Positions 23,701 to 37,868 are shown, counted from the stretch's first letter. The stretch: 60,000 bases of DNA from Polytrichum commune (GCA_950295325.1 OX485807.1:31965666-32025665); one strand, 5' to 3'. Program-made: numbers and translations. Notes: generated by a model from the letters alone, not told the origin.

Positions 23701-25043
23701 CCAATCTAAGGTCACTCAACTCATTTGAGATCTCTTACCTTGATTTAGAAATCACTTTGAATTCAAAATATAGCAATTCCCAAGCAATCCCAATTTCACC
23801 CTCCCCCCTCGGGAGGTGTTAAGGTAGGGGTGGCAATTTCCGTGCGGGTCCTAAAGTCGACCCCTATGTCGGAAGCACCTATCAAGGTGCTTTTATCGTT
23901 CACAGCGCTACCAACATTTCATTGGTTGCCAGCGGTCGGTTTTAGAAATCCACCTTGTGGATATACCACGTACCCTATGTATGAGTGTTGGTCACTCTAC
24001 AAGGTTTCTTTTAAAAAATTGTAGGAAATCATAAACATGTTGAATTTTTTTGATTTTTTCAATAGTTGCTCTTGCACCAGCTTTGCGGAGCGCTCAAAAT
24101 TTAAAATAAAATAAAATAGTTTCAGCATCCCAACTAGGCACATCTGAAATTTGGACGGAAATTGCCACCCCTACCTTATGGACTTTAACCCGCGACAAAC
24201 CCAAATTATAGTTTGCAAACGGACCAATGCTAGGGCGGCCTTTTTGGTGACATGAAAAGGGAGGCTTGGTCTTTGGCCGGTAGTTGGGTAAGTACACACT
24301 TTGGTTGATGAGTCACCGGAGTGGCTTGTCCGTTGGCTTCGAAAAGATACCGGCCTAGCAACTTGGCCACATAAATTTTGGCGACGAGATTCCGGTGCAA
24401 GCGAAATCTAGGGGGGGTGGACATTCCTCTCCTCTCTACGTCTGACGTAGGGATACAACCCCCTTTTCATAGAAAGATTCACAAGTTGGAGCCTAGCTAG
24501 GGCAAAGGGTTTGTTGTTATAAAGGGGCGACTTAGTAATTAGGCAAGGGAGGGAATCCTATCCGATACGGAGCCGAATCTTGTCACCTCCCCCCACATGT
24601 AGTTATTAGTACACCCATGGGGATGGGGAATCATCGCATACGAGCATACCTACCTCTCATCCAATTTGACTACAATGAGGGCGTACCTTTCCTCATCGTT
24701 TGTGGGTGATTTGTAGTCGCGTGAGGTTTTCGTATACTACACTGGAGTCTTTGGTGTCTTTTCTAATGTTCAACAAGCTCAGGGTTGGTTTAGACTGCAG
24801 TGAAGATGTGCATCGATTGATCAAGAATTTGTACTCGAGAAAGAGGTTATTTGATGCAAAAGTTGGTATGGCAAACAAGATGGAAAAATTATTAAAAAAA
24901 GAAGAAGAAAAAAAATGTCTCGAGTTGAAGTTCTTATGAGGCCAGGTTTTTTGTTCAAGGGTTTGAGGTTGCCTGAGAAATTTGACTTTCAAAGAACTCC
25001 CCTAGCAAAAAAAGTAAAAAATGTCGCCATGTTGACAACCATG

Positions 25044-25445
25044 TCATCTTTTCATCCATGCTTGAAGTTCTCCGCCGGAAATCTCTTGGCAATAGTGTAA
25101 AGCCCAGCCGGTGAAGAACCAATTTTGTAGCCAATCATGTTGCTCTGTTCCCTTTAAATCCTTGACATGTGCACTTCTCCATCGTAGTCTAAACCGGCCC
25201 TCAAAATAATCATTCACCAAATCAAAAACAAAAACACTAAATGGGTGAGAGCGAGGCACGCTTGCATGGAAAATAACCCACAAAGTGAACCCATCCAATG
25301 AGCAAGAAGTTGTGTACCTTGTTATGCATTAGGGGTCAAGAAGTGGAGACTCGAAACCCAACTCAATGAAAGCGAGGGCTATAATTGAGTTGTCCTTGAA
25401 GTGGTTGGGGGCCACCTTGAAGTCTTTCTTGTACTTCACATTGAG
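25044..25445 (-). pseudogene. Possible decayed unknown coding fragment
   Basis: On the minus strand a frame stays open over about 130 codons with a single stop near 25330. It includes DGFTLWVIFHASVPRSHPF and SVFVFDLVNDYFEGRF. The residue mix looks protein-like rather than random, but I recognise no family. Nearby open stretches on both strands (24693-24992, 25363-25744) may be further pieces or chance. It could be a fragment of a captured gene or retroelement. Confidence 0.2.
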
Positions 25446-25906
25446 TCGGACCGGATCCCCGGCCCCAATTTTGTGAAAATGGGGAGGCCGATGTTGACTT
25501 TGGCCAAAGAATTTTGGGCAATGGAATTATAGCAACAACCGGTAAGGAACTCAACTTCACACTTGCACGTGAGCATGTGTTCTTAAAGAGTGTCATAGCC
25601 ATGAGTTTCCAATACTTACTCTTTGTCAAAGTTAATGAGGATCTCTCAACTTTTCCTCTCAAACATGTTAAAGTCTTGCTTCAAGCAATAAGTAGGAGAC
25701 GACTCCAATTTTGCCACCCAATGTGTATTATGACTTTTCTATAATCTAATTATTTACATTGCTTTTGCACCCATAATTAAGGCCAAGGTTAGACGTCCAC
25801 ATCGTTGAGCCGACCTCATCACTATAGCCCAAGGTGAAACTACATGCAATTATGGTGTAGAATTTATATTTCATTTTACAAGACAAATCGTTTTCAAGAT
25901 CAGGAT

Positions 25907-26853
25907 TACCGTACGTTAAGGGCAGCTTCGGCACAAAATATTTCTAAAAATAGACGCCAAATTTTTTGGAATATTATTGGCATTTTTTGCCGAATAAAAA
26001 ATCAATTATTTTTCAAAATTGCCAAAAAGTAAGAAATTTTTACTTCTCACTAGAGTTTTACTTACAGTGGAAGCATATGTGAATTTTGAAAGAGAGAAGG
26101 TGCTCCTTTTGTAATCAAGCTCACTTACATTAGTCCACAAAGAGTATGGGTTAAGAAGTAGCAAGACTCTAGGTGAGGCTTTTCAAATGTGTTGTACACA
26201 AATTTTTGGAGTCCAATTGAGCATAGAAGATGAAGTTTTATAGAATTTTGTCCAACTAACAAAAGTTGAGAAATCAATCTTTCTTCCACCTCCAATAAGT
26301 TTTGTGTCAAAATAAGTCTTTATGCAAAAGATATGGACAAAACATTGCAGCCGTGTAAAGATCAAAAAATTAAAATGCGTTCATAACAATTTTTCGGAGC
26401 TCATTTGTGCATAGAAGATCAACTTTTCTGGAATTTTGTTGGTCTAAGAAAAGTTTACAAATGAAGTAATCTCTCACCTCCAACAAATTTTATGTCATTT
26501 GAAGACTCTATGCAAATGTTATGCGAGTTATAAAAATGAAGTCTAACTCGATGCTTCACCTCAAAGTTTACATATCCCATATGCATTGTTGAACACAACT
26601 CCACTCTACTTGCATAAAGCACAGAGCATTCTCTACTTTTCACTCACATCTTACTTGTCATTCAATGCAAGAGAGATGTACAAGATATAAGCTTAAATAA
26701 AAAAATAAAAAATGAATTTAAGCTGAATTTTAAAAATTAAAGGAGAAAATTGCTGAAAATATGAATATACTATTTCTAGGTGCCGAACACTACTTTTTTA
26801 CTTTTAATAATTATTCGGCAAGAGAGCGCCGAAGCTGCCCTTAACGTACGGTA
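25907..26853. mobile_element. DNA element with about 27-bp inverted ends, 947 bp, unclassified
   Basis: The left end TTACCGTACGTTAAGGGCAG (continuing CTTCGGC) is exactly mirrored at the right end. GCCGAATAA motifs follow both ends subterminally. No exact target duplication is visible (left flank agatcagga, right flank agaccttgg). Two internal stretches, 26205-26350 and 26392-26535, are diverged direct repeats. No ORF of note. Inverted ends are certain; the superfamily is not. Confidence 0.75.
26205..26535 (+). repeat. Internal diverged direct duplication
   Basis: Two units share tgcatagaagat, gaattttgt, cacctccaa and tatgcaaa in the same order, about 185 bp apart. Confidence 0.6.
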
Positions 26854-26879
26854 AAGACCTTGGACTAGTTTACAATGAC

Positions 26880-29394
26880 CCGCTCGAGATAAATTAACCG
26901 CATATATATATAGAGATCATGTTTCTACCTCTTTACTTTGGCAACATGGTGGGTCCCATTTTAAGAAGGTGGGCATCTAAATCTCGCCCGTAATTATTAC
27001 CATAACAACATGGTGCACTGGAAAAACTACTGAAGCATTCAATGACTTTGGCTCAAAGGGCGTTTGTCAAACAAACACTCCATAAATCCAAGGGTTTGGG
27101 AAGGCATATAGAGATTTTCAAACCATTGATATTGGAGGGGCTAGAATCAACAACCTCAAATTGGACTTGCAAAACTTGCACATCTATAATCAAAGTAAAG
27201 CGTCCCCCGTTCAACAACAACACAAGTGGTTGGCATCCTCTCTCTCTCTCTTTGTACAAACCTTATCGTGATAATTATTTTCTCAACATGTACCATATTT
27301 TTGCATACATTAGTTTGCAACCTCCAAAGACATCACAAACAATGTCAAGGTTCAAGTGATTTGGATAACTTAAGCAAAGTACTATACATTTCTGGGAAAA
27401 AAAATGCACTTTATGGTTGTTTATATAAGTTGAAGGATCAATTTGGTCATTGTATTTGGCATTGTGTGAAATGGTTGAACCCGACCACCATTCATATATA
27501 ACCACTACGCAATATGCGTTCTAAACTTAAGTTAGCAAATTACCAGTTATATTGAGAATCTCAAAGTGCGGCATGTCACACACCCTTGTCAATGTGAGCC
27601 GACTTCATTACATTTTAAGGAAACATGTGACTTTGGGGGGGGGGGGTGACAATCAAACATCTACTAAGGTAGAAACGCTTATCGCAAATATTTTGAGCAT
27701 TTACTAAATCTCTACAAATATTTTACATGTTATTTAGAGTAACAATTATGTTATGAGCACATTGACATGACGATCACATGAATAAGATCAAATCTAACTT
27801 CTATAAACATGCTCAAAGTCATAAATTTCATTGGACCCTTTCCAATCACATAGCCCCCACCCCTAATGTAGACAATTTTGATTGTTAACATTTTGTCTCT
27901 TTCAACCAATGAGCCGAGAATGATACAATTAGTGTTCATGTTGAAGTACATAATTATCCACTTTGAGGAAAACATAGGTGTTGGAATTGGGGTCAAAGTG
28001 GGCACTCTTACTTATTGGGCATTACTAATGCCAAATGACATCACATGTGGCGCATGGGAGTCTTGCCAATGCATGGTCTAGCTCCCAAGTCATTGAGGTG
28101 TTGTGAATGGGGTATGTGGTCATGGGTAGACCACGTCCAGGCAATCCATTTACAAAAGCCCCATCCTACAATGCATATAACCATTCAGGCAACATGAACA
28201 AAATTTTGATGCATGAAGTTCTAGGGGATGAATGATTAATGTTTGCACGATGAAGCAATTGATTGTATTCAATTGCATCAAATTAATGTTCATCAAATAA
28301 GGTTAGGGTAATGTGATGAACTCCCTTTGCATTACCATTTGGGAAGGAGGAGATAGGGGTTTGAGACCCTTGCCTTCACATGCTCAAGATAGACAATTTC
28401 ATGGATTATTTAGTTGGGTTTTTTCATCCCAAGCTTTGCAAGTAGGTGAAGGTTGAAATTCCATCCGACTTGAAATTTTATAAACTTACCCAAAGGGGAG
28501 AGAAATCGAGAGTTGGGATATCATAGGAGCCTTTAGATCTTGTAGAATGCAATCGACAATGAAGATTTGCTATGCCCATGACCACGCGGGAGGCATGCAC
28601 AACGCCTCAATGGCATGGGTATAGATCCCTACAATGGTTGTATATTAGATGGATGGTGACTTGATTTTATTAGTTATAGTTTAACTTTGTCAAAATATAT
28701 GTAAACTTTCTTAATCAACAAGGTTTCTCTTACCTTGTTGATACTATTGGGGCTAAAGTGCAGCATGTGTATAACATTGCTCAATTGGGGTGCAAGGTTA
28801 TGTGGATCCCAAGGTATAAATGATATTAACCATGGAGCATGTGCAAAATATCCTTCAAGGGTGCCACATTGAACATCGAACATGGTTACCCGCAAAGGGC
28901 TCACTATTTTGACAAGGAATTATTATTATCCCCTCAAATTTGCCACATGTCAATCCTACGTTGGTTGGGACATCTTGAATTCCATGTAAAAACTATATCT
29001 TGGCACTAGTAAAGATGTAATAGAACACTACTCTTAGAATGAACAAAAAAGAAGGGGGAAGAGTCTTGAGGAGATGGCTATGCAACTTCTATACTAGATC
29101 CCATCAACAAAACACCTAAAGACCCAAGCAAAATCTCCCCACACTGTTTCAAAAAGTCTATCCCAATTCAACAACTTATTAGATAAACTATGTGCATCTA
29201 ATATGGATATGTCATCTTTTTTAGAAGTTAAGACTGTTCACACAAAATTTAAGTTGTCCATGTGTTCCAAATCATAGGATTATAACATAAACATATACGC
29301 TTATATGGTTGGGTAGAGATGGCTACCATGACAACAAAAGTCCTTCTCAATTTGTAGGTGGTCATACTTGACACCACACAAATAGCTACACTTA
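26880..29394. other. No gene recognised
   Basis: Short frames without domains. A poly-G tract lies at 27637-27647. Nothing else is supported. Confidence 0.4.
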
Positions 29395-29640
29395 ATATCT
29401 AGAGTGTCACTCTAGGGCATCCACTTGTTTATTATCATATGGTATTTTATGTCATTTTGGTAATTTTCTAATGATTTTTTATAAACAAACCTTTAAGCAT
29501 GGTCATCTTAACTTACTTTTACGTCACCCACTCTTAATTTGGAATATTTTGCACCCTAACATTTGTGTAATGAAATATCGCATGGGGGGCGGGTCACTCC
29601 TATATTTTAGAATTTTATGTGAGAACAAATATAGGGTCCA
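29395..29640 (-). repeat. Dispersed repeat family B, fragment
   Basis: The phrase gcaccctaacatttgtgtaatgaaatat matches 22391-22418 and is followed by a gggtcact/gggtgatt block. Confidence 0.45.
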
Positions 29641-31289
29641 TTGTAAAGTTGTGAGCTACAAATAAAACAAGTACTTGTAACAGAGCTCAAGTTATATATT
29701 GAACTTCATGTTATAAATAAATTAGGGTTTTTATAAATTGATCATGTTAGAATTTTTTTAAAACTATATCATAGAGTTTTGTAGGGTGGGGAATTAAAAT
29801 AATAAATATCAGGGGCCCACATTATGGATGAGTACCATGGATGACATCTCATGGATGTCTCTTGGTAGTTGAATGTAATACACAAGGTTAGATGCATGAA
29901 GGGCTACTCATGGTTTGCGCATTATGTTTGGCTTTGTGAGTTCCCAATTAGGGTTTGCGGAGCTCTTTGAAGTTTTTTATGTTTGTTCAAACTCCCACCA
30001 TCTTGCAAACTTGGCGAATGTTGATGGTCGATTGTTGAAGGTTGGACAATAGGCGCACATGCATAATTGTGCTCCTCAAGTGTGCCATCCCAAGCTTCAT
30101 CTCTCCTACTTTTGTCTTTTTGCCCACTTGTAGGGTTTTGAAATCTTGTTATGATTTTTCATAGTTTTTTGGGAGCATCGTCGACACAAAGGAATGGGCG
30201 ACATCAATACGAGGCATTCATATATATGAATGATACCAACTACAACTCGAGGTATTGGATTCTAACGAGGTTGTTGGTCACAAACCAAATTTGCAATGTC
30301 ATTGAAGTTGAAATATTTGTTCCTTGTTGATGCCTATGTTGGTCCAAAACTTATTGGATATTGCAGTGTGCAAAGGATGATACATAAGCAAATTGAAACT
30401 CATACCAATACTTAATGGTATTCGTATTGTAAATTGAGCCTTTCACTTTGATAAAATCGCATGCATGTGGTTGACCAAGATTGTGTTTCTGACTCCGAAC
30501 AAACTCTAGAGTGCATAGTAGAGGAGACCAAAATCCAAGATCTTACCTCTCTTGGTGACTTTGACTAGCCAATGCCTCCACATGTTAGTTAATGATGAGA
30601 GCACTGACCCATGTGGCATCTAACTTGAAACCCACATTGGTGAGTGTTGAGGTTACGGCTAGATACTTGCTAACCAAAGAGGAACTCATGAAATGTTGGA
30701 ACTAATAACCTTTGAGGATCACCAATGGCACTCGAGGTCTTCGGACTATAATTTTGTGGATTTAGTAAAGGTGTATTGTGTGGAGTGTTGTAAAGAATTT
30801 GGATTCATCATTAGATATTATTCCAAGAACACAATCCACACCCTCTTTGATAATTTGAAAAAATGCCACCTCATGTTTAACTTGCATATTCAAAATTGGT
30901 GTCAAAGAAAGGGAGTCTAGTTTAGTGATCATCCCCAATCACAAGCCTCTAAAGGGTAATTTACTGTCTTAACCACAATTGACCATCAAGCACTAGTGGT
31001 TGAAGGCATTCAAACACTAAGTATAGTGAATGAAAATAATGCCGATGTGAGAATCCCACATGCTCTAGTTGAGGATCTTGAATAAAGGAAGTCAAGTTTT
31101 GTTAAGGACCTGATAGATAGTCAAGGGGCACTGTAGGTGACAACAAATGAATACATGAACAACTAATATGTGCATAACGTGAGTTGGTTAAAAAAAGAAA
31201 AAAATATGCCATTTATCAAAGCGACTCAAATTGCAGATGTTGTCTAAGCCATAAGCTCAATTAAGTGTCATATTTACCTTCTCCAATCA

Positions 31290-31530
31290 ATTACCCCACC
31301 CACCCACAAAAGTATTGTCATGGATGATTGAAATTTGGATGAAAAATCATTCACTAAGTGACAGTTTTTGCAACATTGAAGATCTATAATGCCCATATTT
31401 AATGCTAGGTTTACATTTAATGTTGGTGTCACTACACGGGTGGTTTAAAATTAGTATTGAGCAAGTCAAATAGAATAGGTGACACTAAATACAACATAGA
31501 TTACAATCAATTCTTATGGAAATCATTAGT
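31290..31530 (-). repeat. Dispersed repeat family B, fragment
   Basis: Carries the inverted family core (gattgaaatttggatgaaaa, cactaagtgacag) and then acatttaatgttggtgtcac and gacactaaata. It abuts the LINE remnant immediately downstream. Confidence 0.6.
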
Positions 31531-34110
31531 GTTGATCAAACTACGTTCTTACCTCTTTGTATATCTTGGCCAATGTATTACTTACACATGAAACACTCTC
31601 ATGGGCAAAACTCAGGAAGTGGTGTTTTTGAATCATGATTTCACTAAAGCGTATGATAGTGTGGCATGAAAATTTGTGTTCCATGCAATGTTACCTATTG
31701 AGATTAACCATTCATTCATTGAAATGACTAAAATTCTCTTTCAAGAAGCTAGTGTAGTGGTAAATATCAATGGCCAACCATTCAAACAATTTGAAACTCA
31801 AAAGGGGGTAAGGCAAGGTTGCCCATTGGCACCATGTTATTATTACTTTTAAGGAAGTCCTCAACCACATGGTCTAGAGAGCACTAAACAACCAAAAATA
31901 AATTGAGTAATCATGCATGGTAATACCCAACAACAAATTGTAGCCCAACATGCGGATGGCATTTCCTTCAACATCGAAGGCAAAGAGTTAGTACTTAGGA
32001 ATTTGGTCAAACTCCTCAACATCTCTAGCTCAACTATAAAGACTCAACATCAACTAGAAGAAATTTGCCGCTTACTAGCAAAGCCCTATAAGGATAAGCC
32101 CACCTAGTTTGACATCTTTGAATGGAAGTGGACACAAGATGGGTGATCGTTTCAAACTATTTGGGATGGCCTTCATACTATCTCTTCACATTCATGATAT
32201 TGACAACTTTCTTATAAACAAAATTCAAATGAAAATTACATGTTGAAGGTCGAAACATATCTCTCTAGTAGGAAAGAGATGAGTTATCAACCAAGTATTT
32301 GCATCAACTATTTGATTATTTGTTGCAGTTTGGGCATGACTTGAAAACAATTAAAAACATCAAAGGGTTATTCATGGATTATCTTTGGGGTGGTCTATTA
32401 TGACATGTTAAGAGTAAGGGTAGCATGGAATAATTGTTTTTATGAAACTCAAACATGGAGGCCTCAATCTCATCGATTTGGTGGCGGCCACAAAGAGTTT
32501 GCTAGTTAAATGGGTAATTAAGGCTTTTGAGGTTGGCAAATCAAACCTTCATCTACTCATTCAAATTAGGTCGTGAAACTCACGACCTAATATGAAAACA
32601 AAAGGAGTTAGGGGTTGGATGGATGTTTCTCCAACATCACATGCCGACATTTGGAAAAGATTTGGGGAAGCATGGAAAAACATGCTTGCATAAGTGAATA
32701 TTTGTCACCTAGAGATAGGTGTCAAGTCCTCAACACTCACATTTGGCGGGACCCTAAAATCCAAGGGATTGGGCATGGCTTCTCAAGGAATAGAGTGGAC
32801 AAATTGATAGATGTGGTCTCATAACTATTCAAAACATTTAGGGTTTTGAAAACAACCAACTTCTACAAGAAAATGAAAATTTTCAAAGATTCAAAACCAA
32901 ATGCAGGTGAGAGTGCTCGAGACCATGACCAACTCCATCCTTAACCATTGAAAATATTTAATCCAACACAACCCCACGCAAGCACCTATTGGTACTTGGG
33001 TTGGATGCTTTGAAAGTGGCATGCAAGATACCCACCCTTTGGTCATCTTCCAAAGTTGCAGACTCTTTAGGCCCGTTATTGACAAATGTTCATGGGCACC
33101 CCTCCCTCCACCTATGCTCTCAAGTGTAACCATGCTAATGTCAACACCCATATAATTAATATGAAAGTGTGTAAGGAATAGGAGATCACCATCCAAGCTA
33201 AGTGGTTTACATTGACTAAATTTTGCACCGTTAGCAAAGGTGAGAAAAACATAACATTGACTTTGATATTTGAAGGAGAGATGCTTTGGAGATGGATCCC
33301 ATCTGCCTTAATTGGAAATTGGGAGATGAGTTCTTAAGTTACACATCTACCATTGAGAAAAACCTCTTGCAAACTTCCAACCCACTGCCTAGGTCAATCT
33401 TCACCAAATGGCATAGTATCTTTTCACCCAACCTCAAACTAAAATGGGGAAACATGTGGGATAGAATCAATAGCAAGAAGGAAGGTGCGTTCATTTGGTC
33501 AATAGGGAAGAAAGCAAATGTGGTGAACTCCTGGAGAGCTTGATTTATTCCATACATTAGTGACAAATGCTCCATGTGTTGTGCTAGCATCTTGGAAACC
33601 ATTGCTAAAAGAAAATTGGAATTGCATAATTGCTTGCAAACTTGGGATTTTTCATTGGCCTTATCAATACCATGCCGGCAAAACCAATGCAAAAAGGCCC
33701 TTGCCAACTCATGGATTGGCAACACAAGATTTTTTAATTAGAAACTTCCCTTCTCACTTAGTAAGCTATCAAGAGTGTGGTTGGTCCTACAAGGCATTGC
33801 ACTATGGACTATTTGGGTGGAAAGGAATGACTTTACCTTTAACAACACCGGATAGGATATTAACAAAATGCAACAGATGATTTGGCAAGGCATGGGACAA
33901 TGCTCACAAAAAAGCATACAAGGCGATCAATTTGTGATGACACGCTCGGCAACTATTTCAAAATATGAGGAGGGAATAAACTTCTCTACCATAGGGATAA
34001 CACTAGAACCATGCATTGGAATACAAGAGCACCTCATGTGGGCTTACTTAGGCATGTATAGGTTGTTTACACAACTTGGGTTGCTATGGTTTCATCGGGA
34101 GCACCCAAAA
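31530..34110 (+). pseudogene. Decayed LINE (L1-type) ORF2: reverse transcriptase and C-terminal zinc-finger region
   Basis: LINEs copy RNA into DNA at a nicked target. Order and motifs fit a plant L1-type ORF2 read in several frames. DQTTFLP lies at about 31539. VFLNHDFTKAYDSVA lies at about 31625, the first catalytic Asp block. FETQKGVRQGCPLAP lies at about 31795. QHADGISFNIEG lies at about 31948, where the usual YADD is changed to HADG and so has lost an Asp. MKLKHGGLNLIDLVAATKSL lies at about 32440. MWDRINSKKEGAFIWSIGKK lies at 33455-33520. A Cys cluster KCSMCCASILETI lies at about 33565. ALWTIWVERNDFTFNN lies at about 33798-33845. Stops and frameshifts are numerous, so it is dead. No endonuclease domain is recognised upstream; the copy is probably 5'-truncated, as most LINEs are. 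Confidence 0.88.
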
Positions 34111-35560
34111 AACATGTCAAGTTCTTTTTTGGGGGGTCCTTAGTGGCTTTGTTATTCCAGTGCTTGGCATTGAAAGTAACTTTGTTTCAATTGTGCCCCC
34201 CAAAAAACAAAAACACTAAGTATTGTTGTGACCGGCAATTCATCCATATGTTAAGGATAATGTATGTAACCATTTTCATTGATAGCGAGTAAATTTGGTC
34301 CACTTTACATGCATCACATAACAACATTTTTCAGCTTCTACTTCCTTCTGTGCTCATATGCAACCATGTGAAAAACATTTCAATATAAACTATGCCATTC
34401 ATAACATTATTTAGTTGCATGGTTGTGTTTCATTCTATATTTAGCATCTAACATGGGCCTCCACTATCTTACCTTCATGGAAAGAAACTTAGAAAACATG
34501 AAGAAACTAACGCCAATATGAATAATGAATAATGCCGGTATGAATAGTAAGAATATTGTTAATTATGTGAGAATTTTCAATAATAATGCTGCTATGAATA
34601 GTATTTGAAATGAATAATATCCCATCAAACAATGATTCCTACGAATAGTGTCGGTGTACAACTCCACCCAAATTATCAAGTGTTAGCATGAATGTATGAA
34701 TAACAAATGAATATTCTTACTTTGTACAGGGGCCCACATAGTATAATTAACATATTCTAGGGTCAAGGAACCGATCCACATGGTTGAAATATGTCGTGTC
34801 TCACTAGGGAGTGGCAATTTCTAAATAATACTCAAGTGGACACCTAGTATGACATGAACAAAACATACTAACAATTGTAGTGCCACTTGGAGCAATAAAT
34901 ATTTGGTGTGTTGGTAGAATTGCACCAAAATTTAGATACATGTACATCCAACAGTTGAGACCCCACCAATGGCCGCCGTGTCATAAATTTATACCCTTGC
35001 AGGTACAATTGGAGCAAACCCTCTCTATAAGTGACCTATATGATGTGCCTCCCCCGCCCTCCAAGGAACTTATTTAATAATAAATATTACTTTGCACTTC
35101 TTTATCCTAAGTCATAAATTGGGTGGCTGCAGATTATTGATTAATCTCTCATTGTGGCTCTCATTATGGCGGGGCATGCCCAACTATTGGTGGAAGTTTA
35201 CTCATGATGAGCAGCCCTACCCAAGTTGGTGGCCTTCCCAAAACTCCGATACACATACTCTCAAAACTGAGTCCATCAACAAAATATCAAATTTAAGGAA
35301 GCCATATATAGACAAATATGAATGTTGTTGCCAAACTGTAAATTGAGTTATATGTGCAACCAAGCTATCCTTCCACATTTTAGCTTGAATACAAAAGCAA
35401 CAAGAGAGAATTTGCAATTTGAATGAACTTAGGGCTATTGACACAATTTTGCAATTGTTTTCATCACTCACCTTCAATTGCAAGAATAAGTTCACGTTGC
35501 CTAGGGTTTTCCTCTCATGTTTGGTTAGTAGTGTGGTCTTTGAGATCGTTTCTATTGCAT
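34111..35560. other. No gene recognised
   Basis: An AT-rich stretch at 34500-34690 repeats aatgaataat/tatgaatagta motifs. No protein family is visible. Confidence 0.4.
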
Positions 35561-35581
35561 TCGTGAAAGTTTTCTCTGCCC

Positions 35582-36310
35582 ATGACAACATTTCCAGATG
35601 GGAAGATGTTGCATGCTATGGCTTGGTTGCAGCATGGGTGTAGCACATGTGGAGTGACAAAATTATTGGGTATCTCTCAATCTACATGCTCTAGGATTCA
35701 TAGAAAGTGTGTTCCTTGTGTGGAGCCTTCCAGAAGAGGGCGCCCAATAAGCATCACCCCTACTCAACAACGAGAGTGTGTAAGAGCCATCACAGTTGGT
35801 GGACTAGATTATGTTGTAGACATGAAGAATTCTTTGAGTGAGCACTTGATTGTGGTAGTGAGGCATGCATTTCATGAAGCATGTCTTGGATTACTAGAGA
35901 AGCAGAAGAAGCCATTACTCACTGCTAAGAATGTGCGTTGCAAGTTGGAATTTGCTCAACGTCATTGAGATTGTCCAGAGTATCCATGATTGGTATGTGG
36001 TGATTTTTAGTGATGAGACTAAGATGAATGGATTATGTCTGATGGCCATGCTTGTTATTGGGTGAGGGATGGAGAATCTCGATTACAAACTCATCATGTG
36101 AGTCAAATTATCAAACATGGAGTTGGTGCTATTTTTTGTGTGGGGTTGTATGACTTATTGTGACATGGGTCACATGTGCAAGATAGAGGGGAAGTAACAA
36201 AAGCTTTGTATAATAACATTCTTCAAGATGGGGTCACGAAGACAATTGAAAGGTATTTTTTTTCAGCCCTTCTCATGTCATATTTTAGCATAATAATGAT
36301 CTTAAACATG
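35582..36310 (+). pseudogene. Decayed Tc1-like transposase
   Basis: Tc1/mariner transposases move elements at TA sites. The N-terminal 128 codons (35582-35965) read as a helix-turn-helix (LLGISQSTCSRIHRK), the basic GRP hinge (SRRGRPISITPTQQ), then LLEKQKKPLLTAKNVRCKLE and FAQRH. After a stop and frameshift the catalytic core continues with DWYVVIFSDETKMN (first Asp), SDGHACYWVRDGE, IKHGVGAIF, and PSHVIF then HNNDLKH near 36270-36300. The usual DNDPKH block is altered, with Asn where the second catalytic Asp is expected. Homology fades after about 36310, so the third acidic residue is not seen. Tc1-type elements are rarer in plants than mariner-like ones, so a transfer origin is possible but unproven. 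No inverted ends were found. Confidence 0.85.
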
Positions 36311-36319
36311 ATAACGCTT

Positions 36320-37829
36320 TAATTGTGGGAGCGTGTGCAAGATTTTTTTCCATTCCAACACTCATGAGTAGTGTCGACATTTCTATCATAGTGCCCAATC
36401 GTATCCAAGTTGTTTTGGCTCCTAATATTGACCTATATGTAGATGCAAGTTACAAAACTTAGTCAATGTACACAATTCTCTTCAAATCCATGTTTCTCCA
36501 TGTGTGGTCTTGTAATAAACACAAGGCTTTGGAAATGATGTACTAGACTATGACCATTAACTTACATAAGTGAACATTATTGTTCTTCTTTGCATGGTTG
36601 TGTGTGGAAATTGATGTAGTTAGTCACTAACTCAAAACGTAATATTACAAGCTATGTTTGGCTGTTGTGTATTTTGGTGGGGATGTTGTAACTAACTTAA
36701 GGGCATGTTTACACTGCCGACAATGAAAGAAAATGCACAAAATAACCATTAAATAATCAACATACTTAGTTTTAAATGAACAAAATTAGATCACAAACAA
36801 ACATTAGTGCTTCCACCCCTTGGGATATTTGGATACTAAAACAAAACCAAGGTCCGCTTATTGCAAGGTAGTCAATATACCTTATCTTTGTACCAAGAGG
36901 ACTTTGGAACATGGTAGGGTCACACAAACTCAAATCCATATGGGTGGTATCACCTTTTAAAAAAAATTCATTATATTTTTTTAATTCAAAATTTTCTCAT
37001 TGGTTAAGAAACGAGTGGAGGCCCCAATTTGCTTCGCACTAGATTACCAACAATAAGGTTGACCATGTTAGAGAGCACATGAGAAAGTCACATGGAATCA
37101 TACATGTTTAAAATTGATCATGTTTGTTGGTCGCCCATATTTCATGGCAAGACCACCCAAATAAGTCGTGTCATAAAAAAAAATCGAAGTCGACTGTCTG
37201 CACAATAACATAACCATATGCTCACCCAAGTCACAAAGAGCGTTCCCATGTGCTTTTTTTTTTTTTTTCTATCCACACATAAACCATTTCATCCACGACC
37301 TTTGGCTTATGTCCATGAGCAGACCGGCTGGTATGTCCCACAAACAACTTGAACAAGTGGGTGACTTGTTACTAGCGTAGCTCGTCGTCCACTTTCCTAT
37401 CATTGGTTACGTAGTGCTTGCATTCCATAACAATATTACGTTTTAAGCTTTGATTGATAACACCCGTCAAAGTGTTTTTGTTGATTCTAATTAACTAGGT
37501 ATGATTGGTCATTCAATAACCAATGTGGGGGGGACAATCCCCCCCCCCCCCCATGGACCGAATTGCGGCCACACTTTTCTCGATTAACGATGTTTGTTGG
37601 TTCAATAAAATACATGTTCTTCAGTGGTCCGTTTCCCGGTATTCAAAGCTCACACAAAAAGTGGAGAGTGTGAGGTTATCATGCAAATGAAATATGATAC
37701 GATCAGCCTCCTTGCAAGTTGGGCTCCACGATTTCCGACTGCATTTCTACACATTCCCATGTATTTTCCTTTCTTTCTAGTTTAAGGAAATTATGAAACT
37801 CAGAGTCCAATCTGACTCACCAGGGTTGC

Positions 37830-37868
<39 letters not shown>

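Noticed and set aside
30693-30920. 75-codon frame with CVECCKEFGF, considered as a FAR1/Mutator-type DNA-binding fragment
   Set aside because: The resemblance is limited to a few residues and nothing else of that family is nearby.
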